Source of the DNA: Sisyra terminalis | Lineage: Eukaryota > Arthropoda > Insecta > Neuroptera > Sisyridae | DNA length: 64,000 bases | Reading direction: 5' to 3' | NCBI GenBank assembly: GCA_958496175.1 | Contig: OY292277.1 | Coordinates: 47,379,050-47,443,049, forward strand | In this document: positions 1 to 13,420 of the stretch, piece after piece | How positions within the stretch are numbered: the first letter of the stretch is position 1 | How the letters are laid out: the number at the start of each line of letters is the position of its first letter | Translations under genes and position numbers: made by a program | Notes under the pieces: model-generated | Seen by the model: the letters and a program-made list of their open reading frames with translations, nothing else | The model's database searches: none | Told to the model about the DNA's origin: nothing

Positions 1-790
1 GAAATTAACAGGCCCAAAGAGTTTTCAAGCTTTGGAAATCGCTATGTGATCCCCAACTGGATCTTGATTTGCCACAGAGATTGTTAAAGATATTTTGGTT
101 CACTAATGTTTGGTTCTATATCTTTTGTATAATTCCGAATCGTGGACTCTAAAGAAATCAACGATCAAGAAGATATAGGCTTTTAAGATGTGGATATTTC
201 ATAGAAATTCTAAATCTCCTTGGACATCGTATATATCTAACGAAGAAATTCCAAGAAGGGTGAACAGAAAATGCGAATTTTATCACATTATAAAAATTTG
301 TAACTGCTCACCTGTGCCATATGCTGAGGAATGACAAATGCCAATATGCTCAGCTCGTTCTAAAAAAAGAGCAAAGGAAAACGAGGTTAAGTTTGGAAAA
401 AAATTACCAAAGATGAGGAACATTCAACAATGAATTGATGGTAAAAATGAATTACGCTTCAGCCGAGCTCTTGCCAAAATCTACAAACCTTTACAAGCCT
501 TTCTATTTGCCTGATTTATGGATCATGGATGAGGGACCACTTTTCTAAAATAATCAATTAATGATCTGATTAATGATTTTGAGGTGTATATCATCACCAC
601 TCCTCTTCCCCTTTGTGCTCCAAAACCATTTGGAAAAATTACGAATGAATTTCACCATTATTTTGTACAAATGATTGATCCCAATTTTTTTAAGCTATAG
701 CCAAAACAAAAGAAGAATCCTTCAACTAGTGTCTCCATTTTGTTCCTTCTTCCTTCAACCCCATTTCTAAAAATTGACCATGCTTAAGTG
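1..790. other. AT-rich DNA, nothing recognised
   Basis: Short frames only. No coding signature, RNA gene or clear repeat seen. Confidence 0.5.
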
Positions 791-1990
791 TCCATCAAAG
801 TTTGTAAGGATTGAAAAAAAATTTGGTGGTTTTTGCCCTTCACAATTCTTTTAGTTTTCAATCCAACTCTTTTGAATCTTTATCTTCCATGGCTTGTCCG
901 ATGATAATTCCTCATTCTGGAGCTGGTCTTTTCCTTTGTCTCTTTCCCAAAATTTCCCATTTTACACCTTTGGGAAATAGAAAAATGAGGAAATACTAAA
1001 GAAGAAGAAATAGTAAAAAAGTATTGTAACGACTAATTACTTAAATGTGAAGTAAGTGGAATGAAGATGGAATTCATGGGTCATAGATCTAAAACGTTGG
1101 TATGGTAGATTCTCGCCATTTGATATATCTTTAAAGCAACAGTTCCAAATATTATATTGGCTAATTGGATCGCCGTCATTCGAAAGTGTGTATCAAATTT
1201 TGTATGGCTAAAAAAATTCTGGTATTTTTTCCTTGTACAATTCTCTTATTTTCCAATCCACCTATCTTTGATCTTTATCTACCATAGATTGTTTGATGTA
1301 GATATCCCATCTTAGAATTGGTCTTCTTCTTAGTCTTTTTCCCGAGATTTTCCATATTGACGCCATTGGGAAACGGGAAAATGAGAAAATGCCAATGAAT
1401 AAGAAGAAGAAGGAAAAAAAATTCTTAACTTTTTATTACTTATATGAGATAAGTGGGATGAAGATGAAATTTATGGTGCAAAGATCTAAAATGCTGGTAT
1501 GAATTCTTGCCAATAGATACCTTTATAGCAGCAGTTTTCAATATTACATTGGCCAAGTGGATGACCTACTATCAACAGTCGGAGAGGGTGGATTAAGAGG
1601 AAGAAATTTTTTTTGTTATTATTTTTTAATCATTCCACACCCTTTCCCTTAACTTCATTGAAAAAAAATGAAATAAGACTTATAAGCAACTTACTTTACA
1701 TACGTTTCCGTTATTCATTTTGATAGTGGAGCAAAAAAATAATTGAGAAGTGGGAAAATGAGAAAATAAGAAAACGTCAAGGAAGAAGAAGAAGAAGGAA
1801 AAAAATATGTTTACTATTTACTATTGAAATATGAAATAAGTGGGATAAATATCGAATTCATGTTGCAAAGATCTAAAACACTGGTATGGATTCTCGCCAC
1901 TAGACACTTTTAAAGCAGTAGTTTCCAATGTTGAATTGGTCCATTAGATCCTGTATCTTCGACATTTGGAGACAGTAAATTAAGAATAAG
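791..1990. repeat. Tandem array, three diverged copies of a ~400-bp unit
   Basis: Copies start near 791, 1190 and 1593. Shared landmarks are CATAGATCTAAAACGTTGG-like blocks (about 1081, 1477, 1864), a TGGGAAA-rich block followed by GAAGAAGAAG (copies at about 970, 1370, 1750) and an ATTGG.CCA..GGATC block. The third copy is rearranged at its start. The small frame at 811-999 lies inside a copy and is not a gene. Confidence 0.75.
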
Positions 1991-2049
1991 AATTTTTTTT
2001 TTCGGTTTAAATGTTATTAATAATTATATTTCCAAACCTTTCCTTATAC

Positions 2050-2740
2050 CTGATTTAATAGAAACAATGTAATTTAACTAAAAGGCTACTTATTTTTACG
2101 TTTTAGCCATTCATTTTGATAGTGGTGCAAGTCCAATGATGACCCAAACAATTTTAGATAATTAACAGGCAGTATAAATAAAATCAAGTGTAATATTTTC
2201 GTACTAAGCAAAAAAAAAATACAAAATTCGTTTAGTATTGGAAGACTATTTCTTAGCACTCGCAAATTCGTCCTGATATAGTTCATTCCAATCTAGCAAA
2301 CCCACTGTATTCATAATTACTTGTAGGTACCTAGGTAAAATTGCGGGCTATAGGCTATAGTTTATAGGCTAAGTCTGGCTTTAGTTTCTCAAATTGTTAA
2401 AGAAAAGTAGATAATCTAATTTAACTAAAAGGTAACTTATTTATACGTTTTAGCCATTCATTTTGATAGTAGGGTAAGTCTAATGATAACCCAAACAATT
2501 GTAGATAATTAACAGGCAGTATAAATAAAATCAAGGGTAACATTTTCGTACTAAACAAAAAAAAAATACAAAATTCCTTTGGTATTGGAAGGTTAATTCT
2601 AAGTACTCACAACTTCGTCCTATAACTCGTAACTCCAATAGTTCATTCCAATCTAGCAAACCCACTGTTTTCATAATTTCATGTACCTACTGAAAATTGC
2701 GGATGACTATCAGGCTATAGTTTCTCAAATTATTATAGAA
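2050..2740. repeat. Two tandem copies of a ~345-bp unit
   Basis: The block starting TAATTTAACTAAAAGG at about 2070 recurs at about 2417, followed in both by the ATTCATTTTGATAGT, AATTAACAGGCAGTATAAAT and TTCATTCCAATCTAGCAAAC landmarks. The TTATTCATTTTGATAGTGGA stretch near 1711 shows the same family also contributes to the preceding array. Confidence 0.8.
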
Positions 2741-2795
2741 AAGTATATTTTCAGTAGTATTTTCTTAGTTGCTACATTTGATATTAATTTTTTGA

Positions 2796-2809
2796 GGGGG
2801 GGGGGGGGG
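2796..2809 (+). repeat. Run of 14 G
   Basis: Uninterrupted G run in AT-rich DNA. The length is prone to sequencing error and it could form a quadruplex. Confidence 0.9.
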
Positions 2810-2929
2810 TAATTGTTTGGCAATCTATTAAACCCATAATTAAGTAACAATCATAAATCAGATATAATTCGGCATACAATTTCAGCAGATTCCGATTTTC
2901 AGTTTTCTTAAAGTAGTTGAAAAAAATTC

Positions 2930-4255
2930 TTGATAAAATTCAGATCTCAGCATTTATTAAATAAGAAGACAATTCAGGGTTTTAAAGATCGGACATTTAT
3001 AAATATCAACTCCAAACTCCTTTAATATATTATTGTAAAAATCACTTTCCATAATAGATTCTAAAAATTCTTAAAACATTTAATTCTTAAATTCTTAAAC
3101 AATCAGAATTGTATTCTTATTTAGTTGAAAATATTTTTTTTCTTGAACCAATTAGATTTTTAAATTATAGTGCCATTAACCAGCCTTTTATAAGGTTAAA
3201 ATTAATTGAATAACTTTCGTTAGTATATCAAATAAGAAGACAATTCAGGTTGTTTAAAATCGATAATTTATAAATATAAACTCCTTGAAATCAACTTCTT
3301 TAATATATTTGTGTTAAAAACCACTTTCCATAATAGATGATAAAATTCTTAAACAACCAATCTTAAACAACCAGAATTGTCTTCTTATTTAGTAGTTGAA
3401 AATATTTTTTTTTGGATCAATTAGATCTTCCAATTATAGTGCAATCCATTTTCTAAAATGATATTTATAAAGAAAAACTAACTCGTTCTATTCTTCGGGA
3501 TTAAAGGTACCAAATTAAGGATCCCTGGTTTTGTCGTTTAAAATTAATATTTAAATAAATAAAGAATTTTGCATTGACTATCTAAGAAGTATAATTTCAT
3601 ACTATCTGTATGCATTAACCAGCCTTTTATAAGGTTAAGAATTAATTGAATAACTTTTATTTGGTATATTAAATAAGAAAATCCAGGAATCCTAAATTTG
3701 GTTTCTTAAATCCCAAACATTAAAACGTGTAAGTCATTCTTTCAAAATATCATTTTGGAAAATGGATTGATCAATTTGAGAAACTAATTGTTTCAAGAAA
3801 AAAATGTTTTCAATTACTAAATAAGAAGACAATTCAGTTTGTTGAAAATCGATAATTTATAAATATCAACTCCAAACTCCTTTAATATATTATTGTTAAA
3901 AACCACTTTCTATAATAGATGATAAAATTCTTAAACAACCGATCTTAAACAACCAGAATTGTCTTTTTATTTAGTAGCTGAAAATTTTATTTTTCTTGAA
4001 CCAATTAGATCTTCAAATTATAGTGCAATCCATTTTTGAAAATGATATTTTCAAAGGAAGACTTACTCGTTCTATTCTTCGGGACTAAAGGTACCAAATT
4101 TAGGATCCCTGGTTTGCCTTTTAAAATTAATATTGAAATAAATAAAAAAATTGCATTGTGTACCTAAAAAGTATAGATAATTTTATAATATCTGCATGCA
4201 TTAACCAGCCTTTTATAAGGTTAAAAATTAATTGAATAACTTTCGTTTAGTGTAG
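2930..4255. repeat. Tandem repeat cluster built on a ~165-bp inverted-repeat unit
   Basis: Three units (about 2958-3125, 3222-3392 and 3818-3975) each begin AAATAAGAAGACAATTCAGG and end with its complement, AATTGT.TTCTTATTTAG, so each is a small terminal-inverted-repeat element. The larger spacing of about 590 bp also repeats CATTAACCAGCCTTTTATAA (3614, 4198) and a TTCTTCGGGA.TAAAGGTACC block (about 3493, 4075). The same terminal sequence is found in the inserts at 24845, 32702 and 38385, so these are relatives that lack the hairpin core. Confidence 0.75.
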
Positions 4256-4259
4256 CAAG

Positions 4260-6655
4260 TGAAGATCAAATACAATCAAAGTCGATGGTGTAAAATGAGC
4301 GTTTAATGTATTTTTAAGTAGTTTCTTGTTTAAATTTTGTTCCCAACGGCAACATTTGATCGGTGGTGGTCTTTTCGTTTTTCGTTGCATTGCAGCACCA
4401 AACCGGAAAAATGCCAACCCGTAAATATAAATCTAACGTTACGAGTATTTGTACCATACTTAATCTCTATATAGATATCCCTTCGCAAATACATACATTT
4501 GCCACGGTACCACCCCATCGACTAGCACACCAGCACCAAAGCACCTAACGCCGTCTTTTTACGGTCGAAAATAACAATGATTTGTTTTTGGTTCAGTTTT
4601 CTTTCACTTTAAATGGTAGACAATAATTTTTGACAATTATGGATACTCGTAAATAAACGCCGAACAAATCAAAGAGAACGAACAAAACTTTTTTATGGAG
4701 TGTTAATTTTTATTTTCTTTTTCGTCTCGGGTGCAACAAGAAAAGAACGAGGGATTTGGGGTGCTTGTCTCGTGATTGACACGTGTCAAAAATTCTCGGG
4801 CCTTTTTTCGTCGGTCAAAAGGGAAGTCAAGTGGATGGTTAAAAGTCCTGAAATTAGAAAGCCTGATTAGAACGGCTCGAGGGGCTGAAGGGGGGTGCGG
4901 AGTGAACAGGAGAAAGAACTAGTTGAACCGATCTATTAATTAAAAATAATTCTAGTTTCGTTATTGGGGAAAATCGACCTAAATTATAGATAGTTGGTGA
5001 GTAATTTATTCGAATTTTGAAAAAAAAGGCGCCAATCTATTGTTGGTTAAATCGCCGGGAAGGATTATTCCTGAAGGCATTTGATTGAAGAAATGTTTCG
5101 ACTTTTCGTGTTTGTGTTGTTGTTTGTCTTCAAGTGTTTTTTCTGATCCTTTTGATCCAATTAAAGATGAGAGGGCATTCTTTTGCAAAATTGATCTTTT
5201 GTATGGCGAAACGTTTATGTTACCTTTTAAAACCATTTGTGTTAATGAAGGCCGCATGGATTTGCCCAATTTCGTGTATCAAAGTTGTAAAACGTTTTTG
5301 ATGCAAATGCCACAAAATTTCGGATTTGCGTGTCTAAAAGAAATCATTGCCTTTTACTCTTTTTTCGAGTTTAACTAGTCGATTTTTTTGAAAAAGATTT
5401 ACAAAAATAACTCCAATTTTCCTCGGAAATCTTTGGAGAAAAATCTGCTCTAAATTTTCCGTATAATTGTAAAGTTTTGTGGTCCGATTTTTTCTCTAAA
5501 GATTTAAAGAGTGAGGTGAGATTCTTTGAAGGGATGAAGAAGGTGCATTTCGCCCAGGTTGGTGTCTGTCGGTCTGTCTGCCTGCGGGGATACTGGCGCC
5601 ACTGGGCGTGTGTGGCGGTCCCACAAAGTCCAAACGAAAGATTTTTTTTTGCTCGCCAAAAAAAAACACTTTTCAATATTCCATAAACAATTTTCGATAC
5701 TATACAGCAATGAATAATAAATTCATAAAAAACCAAGACATAACATTCGAAAAACTCAATTTTTTTTTTTGGAATTTTTGAATATTTAAAATATGTTTCC
5801 GCTATTAGTAGCAGTTAGCATAATATGGCCATAAATCACATGGTCACCTGATGATTTGAGCTCGTTTCCTCTTTCGGTGTCCCGCTTGATTGGATCGAAG
5901 GGATTGTAGGTATATGGTTCGGATATCCAGACATTGTGTGTGTTTTCTGGCCTTGTTTATTAATGAACCCAAAACAGGGATAATTACGATGACATTTACG
6001 ATCGTTACCGTTGTCACCAATCCCATAAAATGTTTAGTATCGTTTTGATTTTTCAATGACCAAAAAAAATAAGTTACAGAAAAACGGTAGCGCTGCTATT
6101 AAAGAAGCCATAAACTTGATGATTTACAAAAAAAAAAATTTTTGTACGACTAATTTTGTTAAAGAGAAATGTGCTTTTCCGGAAATATAAAGAGAAAAGT
6201 ATTACATTTGTTTTAGGACCTCTTAAAAAATAAATTCTTGTTATAAGATTTGTTAACAACTAGAAATAAGATAAATGGGATCGCACATCTCTTGGAGTAT
6301 ATTGGGGATTTTTCTTTAAAGCAAATTATAATCACCTAATTGGGAAATCTTGGGTCGATGATTACAAATCGAAGATTCATAAAGTTCTACGACATATCTG
6401 GGAATTTTGTTCAAAGTTTTCGTGAAATGAGTACCTACTAAAAATACAAGGGGAGAATTTAGAAATTCCTGGTTACAAATTTCATGTTTGTGAGATCTTC
6501 AACGTAGCTATGTTGTAAAAGATTATAAATATCTTACTTTTTATTCCCATGCTGTCATTTTAGGAGAAGAAAAATAAAATTTATGACCAGAAGCATTTCA
6601 TCCCTTTTATAGAGGAAAACTCTGTGTAAAAATGCTACCCCCGTACATATGCTCC
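4260..6655. other. Upstream non-coding DNA with GC-richer patches
   Basis: No gene recognised. Patches at about 4490-4560, 4690-4900 and 5530-5640 are GC-richer than the surroundings and could be conserved non-coding DNA. Overlapping frames on both strands at 5006-5740 have no family resemblance that I can see. Confidence 0.35.
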
Positions 6656-6663
6656 TTCTAAAT

Positions 6664-6965
6664 TAGGGGTGAGTAAACATAATACTGGTATGATCGACAA
6701 TAATTTTTCTTATATATACGCGATCGACTTCGAAAAATGGGTTACATTAAAAAAAATACAAATTTAAAAAGAAAATTAGTATAGGGAAGTTTTAGAAGGA
6801 TTGTTTGGAAATCAGTAATATCCGTAGGGAAATAAATTTGTGTTTAATTTTAATTTCAAGTTTCAAAGTCTGCTAAATTTTTAGTACACATTTTCAATTA
6901 AAAGATTTGAAATTTATCTAAAAAATTATCTAAAATGCCTGCGATCAACCGTTTGCCCACCCCTG
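6664..6965. mobile_element. hAT-like non-autonomous element remnant (302 bp)
   Basis: Left end TAGGGGTGAGTAAAC and right end GTTTGCCCACCCCTG are imperfect inverted copies of the CAGGGGTGGGCAAAC type of hAT terminus. Flanking octamers TTCTAAAT and ATCTAGAG agree at 5 of 8 positions, consistent with an old 8-bp target duplication. The interior is AT-rich with no coding remains. Confidence 0.55.
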
Positions 6966-7467
6966 ATCTAGAGGATAAACAAAAGGGGCAATTGTTGGTA
7001 CAAAAGGGTGATTCTGGGTTCAAAGGGGCAATTTTAGCCAAGTGGTGTAATTGAGGACTGGAAAAATAGTTTAAGACTAAGAAAATGTTTTGAAAATTTA
7101 GGAAACCAAAAAAAAATATTCTAAAAATACTTTAGTACCGGAAAATAAGGGATAAAAAGATAGTTGCATCTTTATACTAACGTCATTTACCGAGATACAT
7201 TGTCGGAAAAAAATCTAAGTAATGTGCAAGTCTAAGAATTTCAACAAATGTTTTTGATAACTTCCTAAACTTTTGCTTTTCATTACTGGAATCCTGGAGG
7301 AAAATGATTGTCCGGAAAATTGAGAGAATCTTATTTTTAATTCCTTAATAATCAATTATTGCGAGGAGAACCTAGAATATTATAGTATTGTTAATTACCT
7401 TTACAAGTGCTGCAATCTAAAAATTTGTAAAAATTAATCATTACATACTTACCTAAGATATTTTTAT

Positions 7468-8594
7468 GTATTAATAAAATTATTTCAAAAAATCAACTTT
7501 TTTTTTAAAAAAATATATATCAAGAATATTACTTAGGATTACAAAAAAAAAATGACAAATTTTAAGCTCATAACATTGATATTAAGAGGTTTACAATCGA
7601 AATTTCTAATTTTTCAATCCAAAACGCATTTTTTTCCAAAACTATTGAACCATCCTTTTGAAAAAAATTGAAAACTACATTTTCTTAAAGTTGATTTAAA
7701 GCTCTACAAAAAAGTTTGAATTGCAAATTTTCGTCAGACCAATCGTTATCTTATAATCGAGCCTTAAAGATTGCTCGGTTTTTAAGATTTGATTTTTTAA
7801 CTTTGGAATTTTAATACTAATAAACGAATTGATATTTAGAGCCAATTTTTATATGCTCTTAAAGGATATCAAATGCTCTACAAAAAAGTCCCTTAGCATT
7901 TTTGGATGAATTTAAATCTCTTAAAGTTATTCATTGTCAATTATACAACTATGATATTCAATAACATTGAGTCAAATAAGAAATCGTGTCGTAAAAATAA
8001 TTCAATATTCAAGGCTTGATTATAAGAAAATGGTAAGTCTTACAAAAATTTACTTCTAAACCTTTTTTGTAGGGCTTTAAATTTACTTCAAGAAAATGTG
8101 AATCATCACAAAACAGTTACGGAATGATCCAAACTACTTGATGACCACTGAGGAAGATTGCTTGACAATCGAAATACGTATCTGGATAATACGTCACGAA
8201 TATTTTTGTTTGAATTTTTGTTCAAATTTATGTTTATGGTATGATTTTTATATACTATTATATTAAATTATACTACATAAATTGGACCGCAATATATCCA
8301 ATATATTGTATACACAGTATAACTGTTCAAAGTCAACGAAAAAATCTTATTTTGATTACTTATAGACCTTTTTTGTAGGGTTTTAAATTTACTTCAAGAA
8401 AGTGTGATGGTTAATTCTTTGGTCTAAAAGTTTAGTGAGAAAATTGCGTTTTGGGGTGTAAAATTGAAAATCGCTAGTATGGACCTCATAATATCTATAT
8501 TAAGGGCTTAAAATTTAACATTTTTCTTTTTGTCTTCGTGAATAATATTTTTGATATATATTAAAAAAAAATTATGCTTTTGGTCTAGCCTAAT
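7468..8594. mobile_element. Fold-back (long inverted repeat) element, copy 1, with a nested insert
   Basis: The left arm from about 7470 and the right arm ending near 8594 are imperfect complements. Shared landmarks are a TTAAGCTC..A..ATTGATATTAAGAGG-type block near 7562 and its complement near 8500, and CCAAAACGC near 7620 with GCGTTTTGG near 8446. The same TTAA-rich landmark and layout are found in the elements at 10382 and 46058. An unrelated 265-bp insert interrupts it at 8102-8366. Confidence 0.65.
8102..8366 (+). mobile_element. Small insert of family B with hairpin core, 41-bp flanking duplication
   Basis: Flanked by 8061-8101 and 8367-8407, a 41-bp direct repeat with two mismatches. 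The insert carries core CTGAGGA-A-GATTGC-TTG-ACAATC-GAAAT at 8148-8175. It closely matches both arms at 58015-58475. It sits inside the fold-back element, so it arrived later. Confidence 0.75.
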
Positions 8595-8812
8595 ATTAAT
8601 AGTACGATTGAAGATATTGTAGCATTCTATTGAAACATCTATATTATGTTATTCTCCTACTAGACAGATATTACGCAATATATTGTGATTATTGTTCGGT
8701 GATTCTTTTTACGTGTTGTTGCCCATAATAAATTACATGAAAACCCCAAAAACTACAGACTTAGATGAAAGACACAAACATCACAAAAAGAAAAGAAAAA
8801 AACAAATCGATT

Positions 8813-8844
8813 CATCGACCCATCGACCCATCGACCCATCGACG
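8813..8844 (+). repeat. Octamer microsatellite (CATCGACC)x4
   Basis: Four head-to-tail copies of CATCGACC, the last one incomplete. It sits at the edge of a GC-richer island. Confidence 0.9.
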
Positions 8845-8849
8845 TCACT

Positions 8850-9200
8850 CCACACAAATAGGGTAGCCCTGTAAAGACGACGGGGTGCCTCATAATAGGG
8901 TTGTTCTTGACACTTAAACCCCAAGCCGCATTGTGGCCCCCATACAACCTGCATATCCTGGCCAAGTCCACTCTTCGCCTCGCCAATTTACTTTTGCCGT
9001 TTCGAATTCGACTCACCTTGTAAAGGTACATCCACTGTCCTAAGTATCCACAATCGAAATGAATTTGGCTAAAAGGGCCCAAATGCCCATATCAAGAGCC
9101 AGAGGCGGACCCGGCAAACGAAACGTCTACAACATCCCTCGTCGTCAGAGACATGAGAATCAGCCGAACACGAACAGCTTAAGCCGCTTATTAAACAAAT
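8850..9200. other. GC-richer island, possible conserved non-coding element
   Basis: About 350 bp with markedly more G+C than its surroundings, 7 kb upstream of the Dll ATG. The frames at 8753-9082 and 9069-9269 (-) do not resemble a known family. On the minus strand AAGGTGAGTC (about 9011-9020) looks like a splice donor, so an unrecognised minus-strand exon is possible but unsupported. Confidence 0.3.
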
Positions 9201-10377
9201 AAAACAAGCATCATCCAAATTAGCTGTAAAAAACCCCAAAAAAAATCCTTTGTCTCTCCAAAAAAACACACGACAAAAGAAAAAAACCGACCCGCCAAAA
9301 CACTAATTTGACATTTAAGAAATTAACCCAGAAACAAGATTTTCGGGCAGATAATAACAAGTTTGCGAATAGATAGCAAATTTCAAACTATTTGCCGAAT
9401 AGAAAAATGATGTTAGTGATACGATTTGGTAAGTAAATTGATATTAATGATATTTCCAGAATAAAAAAAAAACCTGAATGATTTTTTGGAAAAGATATAC
9501 GTGTAGATACACCTAAATAAATAAAACAAACGGGAAAGACTATAAAAATGAATGAAAATAAAAAGAGTTGTTTGAAAATTAATGATTGATGATCCTAGAA
9601 ATATTTCGATTGTTATGGTAAAATAAGATTTGGTGTGATCAATGTGCTAGACAAGAAAAGGAAATCGGGAGCAAATCAATTCTTTATGGAAGCGTAACTA
9701 AATAAATTCTTATTCATTTTACTTTTATTAACGCTAAAGTCATTAATTATATTTTGTTACTTTCATAAAAAAAAAAAAAATCACCTCTTCAATAAAATAA
9801 TTTTTCGGTCAAAATATGACATTTTCAGTCATCTTCGATACCAGCAAATTAAAAAAAAACTTTATAAATAATCCTTTTACAAAAAGAGGAATATTGCAAT
9901 AGTTTTCTTTGAAAAGTTTAAGTAAAAGATATTTCAATAAGCATAGGTTCTACTTGTTGAGGAAATGGACTTACTCAACTTTTGATGATTGTAATTCTAT
10001 ATTCGACTAGTTTTGAATTAAGGGTTTGATGTGGCTTCAATAATAATTTTGGTCAAATACCAATAAATACGATTAGTTAAAGACCAACTTAAAATTTAAG
10101 CAATAACGAAGTAAGTTTCAAACTTATAAGAATAGTAGAAAATCCTACTATAAGTAGGTACCTAATTTAAATTGTGAGTTCAAAGAATGGAAGTGTATAT
10201 TGGATGGAAAAAATGAGAAATTGGAAAAAAGGAGAAAATTAACAAGAATTTTTTCTACAATTATCCATTTTTAATTGATTATGGGTAGGTTTTTCCACTA
10301 ATCGTTAGATAGATCCTTGAAATAGCTGTTAAATAGGCAAAAAGTTTAGATAAACCTCACACAAATCAATAATATAT
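9201..10377. other. AT-rich DNA, nothing recognised
   Basis: No coding, RNA or repeat signal seen. Confidence 0.5.
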
Positions 10378-10381
10378 ATAC

Positions 10382-11380
10382 ATTAGACTGATTGAAAAAA
10401 ATGATGATTTTTTTTTCTTAATTATATCGAAAATATTGTTGGGAATGACAAAAAAAATCCTGTAAGAGTTTAAGCTCTTAATATTAATATTAAGAGGTGC
10501 CGCATCGCAAATTTCGATTTTCCATTTAAATAACATAGGAAAATATTCTCGTGCACTTTGGAATTTTATAGCTCACGTTGGTGACAATATTTCGAAATGA
10601 CCAAGATATATTCTTGTAGAAAATTGAACGATCTACAAAAAAAGTCTCGAACAAGTTTTTGATATGTTTATTCCTCCAAAAGTTATGCGAGGTCAAAGTT
10701 GAACTAAAGAGAAATTTTAATATTTTTTAAATTTTTTGATGCAACCATCAATTTTTTGGGACATTTTTTGTAGAGCACTTTTCTTTCTATAACTTATCTC
10801 TATAAACGTTTTTGATATTTTTCACAGGTCCTAAGTTATTTAAGTAAAATAAAAAAAAAATTATATAAAAAATATAATAAGTCAGGGAATTTTCAGTTTA
10901 ATGCAAATAACTTAGGACCTGTACAAAATATCAAAAACTTTTATAAAGAAAAGTTATAGGGAAAAAGGTTCTCTACAAAAAAAAGCCTGTAAAATTTCCT
11001 CATAAAAGTGATGGTTGCAACAAAAAATTGAAAAAATATATTAAAATTTCTCTTAAGTTCAACTTTGACCTCGAATAACTTTTGAAGGAATAAATATATT
11101 ATACCAAAAACTTGTACGAGACCTTTTTTGTAGATCGTTCAATTTCCTACAAAAATATACCTTGATCATTCCGAAATATTGTCACCAACGTGAGCTATAA
11201 AATTCCAAAGTGCAAGAGAATATTGTTCCCATGTTATTTAAATGGAAAATCCAATTTTCGATGCGGCATCTCTTAATATTAATATTAAGAGCTTAAACTT
11301 TCACAGGATTTTTGTCATTCCCAACAATATTTTCGATATAATTAGAAAAAAAATTATCATTTTTTTTGAATTAGTCTAAT
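10382..11380. mobile_element. Fold-back element, copy 2 (999 bp, nearly full palindrome)
   Basis: Starts ATTAGACTGATTG and ends ...TTAGTCTAAT. The two arms, about 10382-10850 and 10890-11380, are close complements along nearly their whole length, leaving a short AT-rich centre. The tetranucleotide ATAC flanks both sides (10378-10381, 11381-11384), a possible target duplication. Near each end is a self-complementary GCTCTTAATATTAATATTAA block. No transposase is encoded. The layout suggests a non-autonomous DNA element of fold-back type. Confidence 0.8.
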
Positions 11381-11384
11381 ATAC

Positions 11385-12352
11385 ATATTCTTTTATTCTT
11401 CAGAAAAAATTTTTTAGATCTAGAACCGAAAAAACGGACTAAAATTTTTTGAATTAAAATATATCCAGTGTCATTAAAGGGGACTTTGGAATTTCTTTGA
11501 AGAACCATTATTGTTTAGTATATTCCTATTATAAGTGGATTAAAATAGCATTATTTCAATTTGATTAAATTCCCGTGAATTTATCCTAGCTTATGTTCAG
11601 ATAATTCCCGAAAACTAAATTTGTGCTACGACAATGAGAAGCAGACAAATGAGACGTTTTCTGAAGGATTTTATTTCTACTTCATCCCATTTACTGCATT
11701 CATTTAACGGGCACTTATCCTAAGGATGTGATTATTTCTTATCAAATAATAGGGTAGGCTTTTGGTAGACCTAAAAGTATTCTGATTTCCGATACAAAAA
11801 GTATAAGTTTTTCTTTACATTTCTTCAAAAATACCATAACTTTTGTTATGTTTCTTCTAAGTTAATTTCCTCCCAGATCTGAAATTATGTGTTTTGTTCC
11901 ATAAGGAAATAAAGTAATAATATCTAGTTCTTCATGGGATTCTTTCTTCTAAATCGCTTAAGTAGTCATCCTATGAGGATACATTTTTTTCTAAAAAGGG
12001 TTTAAAATATAAAATTCCTATAGTCCAGGAAAGTATTTGGTAGGTTTTCATTTTAAAATGCAATTCAAGACTAAAAAGATGTTGAAAATACCCATCTTAA
12101 CATTTTTATACAATAATTTCTTCTTCTTAATCACAAATTAGAAAAAAAAATTTTTTTAAAACATTTTAGAAAATCATGTTTAAAAAATTCTATATTTTTC
12201 CAACTTCCTTCTTACAGATTTCATGTTTCTATTATGAGTCTACTGAAATGCTGGCTTGAATACTCACTATATGCCAGTATTCAAGTAAGGTTGGGTTTTC
12301 CTTAAAAACCCAATTGAGGTCTCGTTAAATTTATTTCAAAAGCAAAAAGATT
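11385..12352. other. AT-rich DNA, nothing recognised
   Basis: No gene seen. A short ACTGG/CCAGT-type inverted pair near 12250-12290 is too small to call. Confidence 0.45.
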
Positions 12353-13420
12353 TAATCAAGAGGAACTAGGAATAGTTCTTTTAAGACTCACTTCAGCGGG
12401 ACCGGTAAAAACGGTCACCAAAAACAAGAAAAGGAAGAAAGAAAGGATGAACTTAAGAAATCCAGAATTCCATAACTTAAACAGCAAAATCGAATTCAAA
12501 ACAAAAATATCAGTTTCCATTGAAATAAAAAGCTTTTTATACTCCCATTTAAAATACTTTGAAACCAAATCGACCTAATATCTGGAAAACATATTTGAAA
12601 AAAAAAATAGCGATCAGAAAAATGTGAAGCTTCATATTTATTTAAAAGTTTCTGCAATATTTTCCATTGAGAATCCTTTACAATTGGTTGTCTGTTTTGA
12701 TTTATTTTAAAAGTAGGTATAATCAAGAGGAACTAGGAATAGTTTTTTTTTGAACTCAGTGCAGAAGAACTTGTAAATATATCAGTAAAAACCAGGAAAA
12801 AGAAAGGGTAGACTTAAGAAACCCATCGATTCTTGACTTAAGCTCCAAAAAAAATATTTTTTTTTGGAAAAAAGGAGCTTTCTTTTAATGATCCCATTTA
12901 AAATATATCGAATCCCAAATCGACCAAATATCTGGAAAAAGTATTTAAAAAAAATGGGATAGGAAAAGTTTAAAACTTCATATTAATTTAAATATTTCTG
13001 CAATATTTTCCGTTGAAAACCCTTTATAGTTGGTTGTATATTTAAATTTAATTTAAAGTAGGTATAATCAAGAGGAACTAGGAATAGGTTTTATTGAACT
13101 CAGTGTAGAAGAATCTGTAAAAATATCACTAAAAATCAGAAAAAAAGGAAGCATAGACCTAAAAACTACAAAAAATATCAATTCCCTTGGAAAGAGGGAG
13201 CTTTTTAAGCTCCCATTTAAAATGTAAGTCTCTCTAGTCTAATGCCATAAATAATGCAGAGCAAAAAAATATTTAAAAAAAAATTGAGTTCGGAAAAGTC
13301 TAAAACCTCATATTATTTTAAATATTTCTGCAGTATTTTCACTGTAAGCCCTATAATTCTTTTAAAGCATTTGATTCCAGCAGGTTTATTAAATAATAGA
13401 TTTAGCCAACCCCAAACCAA
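12353..13420. repeat. Tandem array, three copies of a ~350-bp unit
   Basis: Each copy begins TAATCAAGAGGAACTAGGAA (12353, 12719, 13066) and contains a CTCCCATTTAAAAT-type block and a TTTCTGCA.TATTTTC block. The frames at 12356-12726 (-) and 13254-13442 (+) lie inside the units and are not genes. Confidence 0.85.

Noticed and set aside
9011..9020. Minus-strand splice donor AAGGTGAGTC as evidence for an antisense gene
   Set aside because: A single donor-like word without a matching exon frame or acceptor is not enough.
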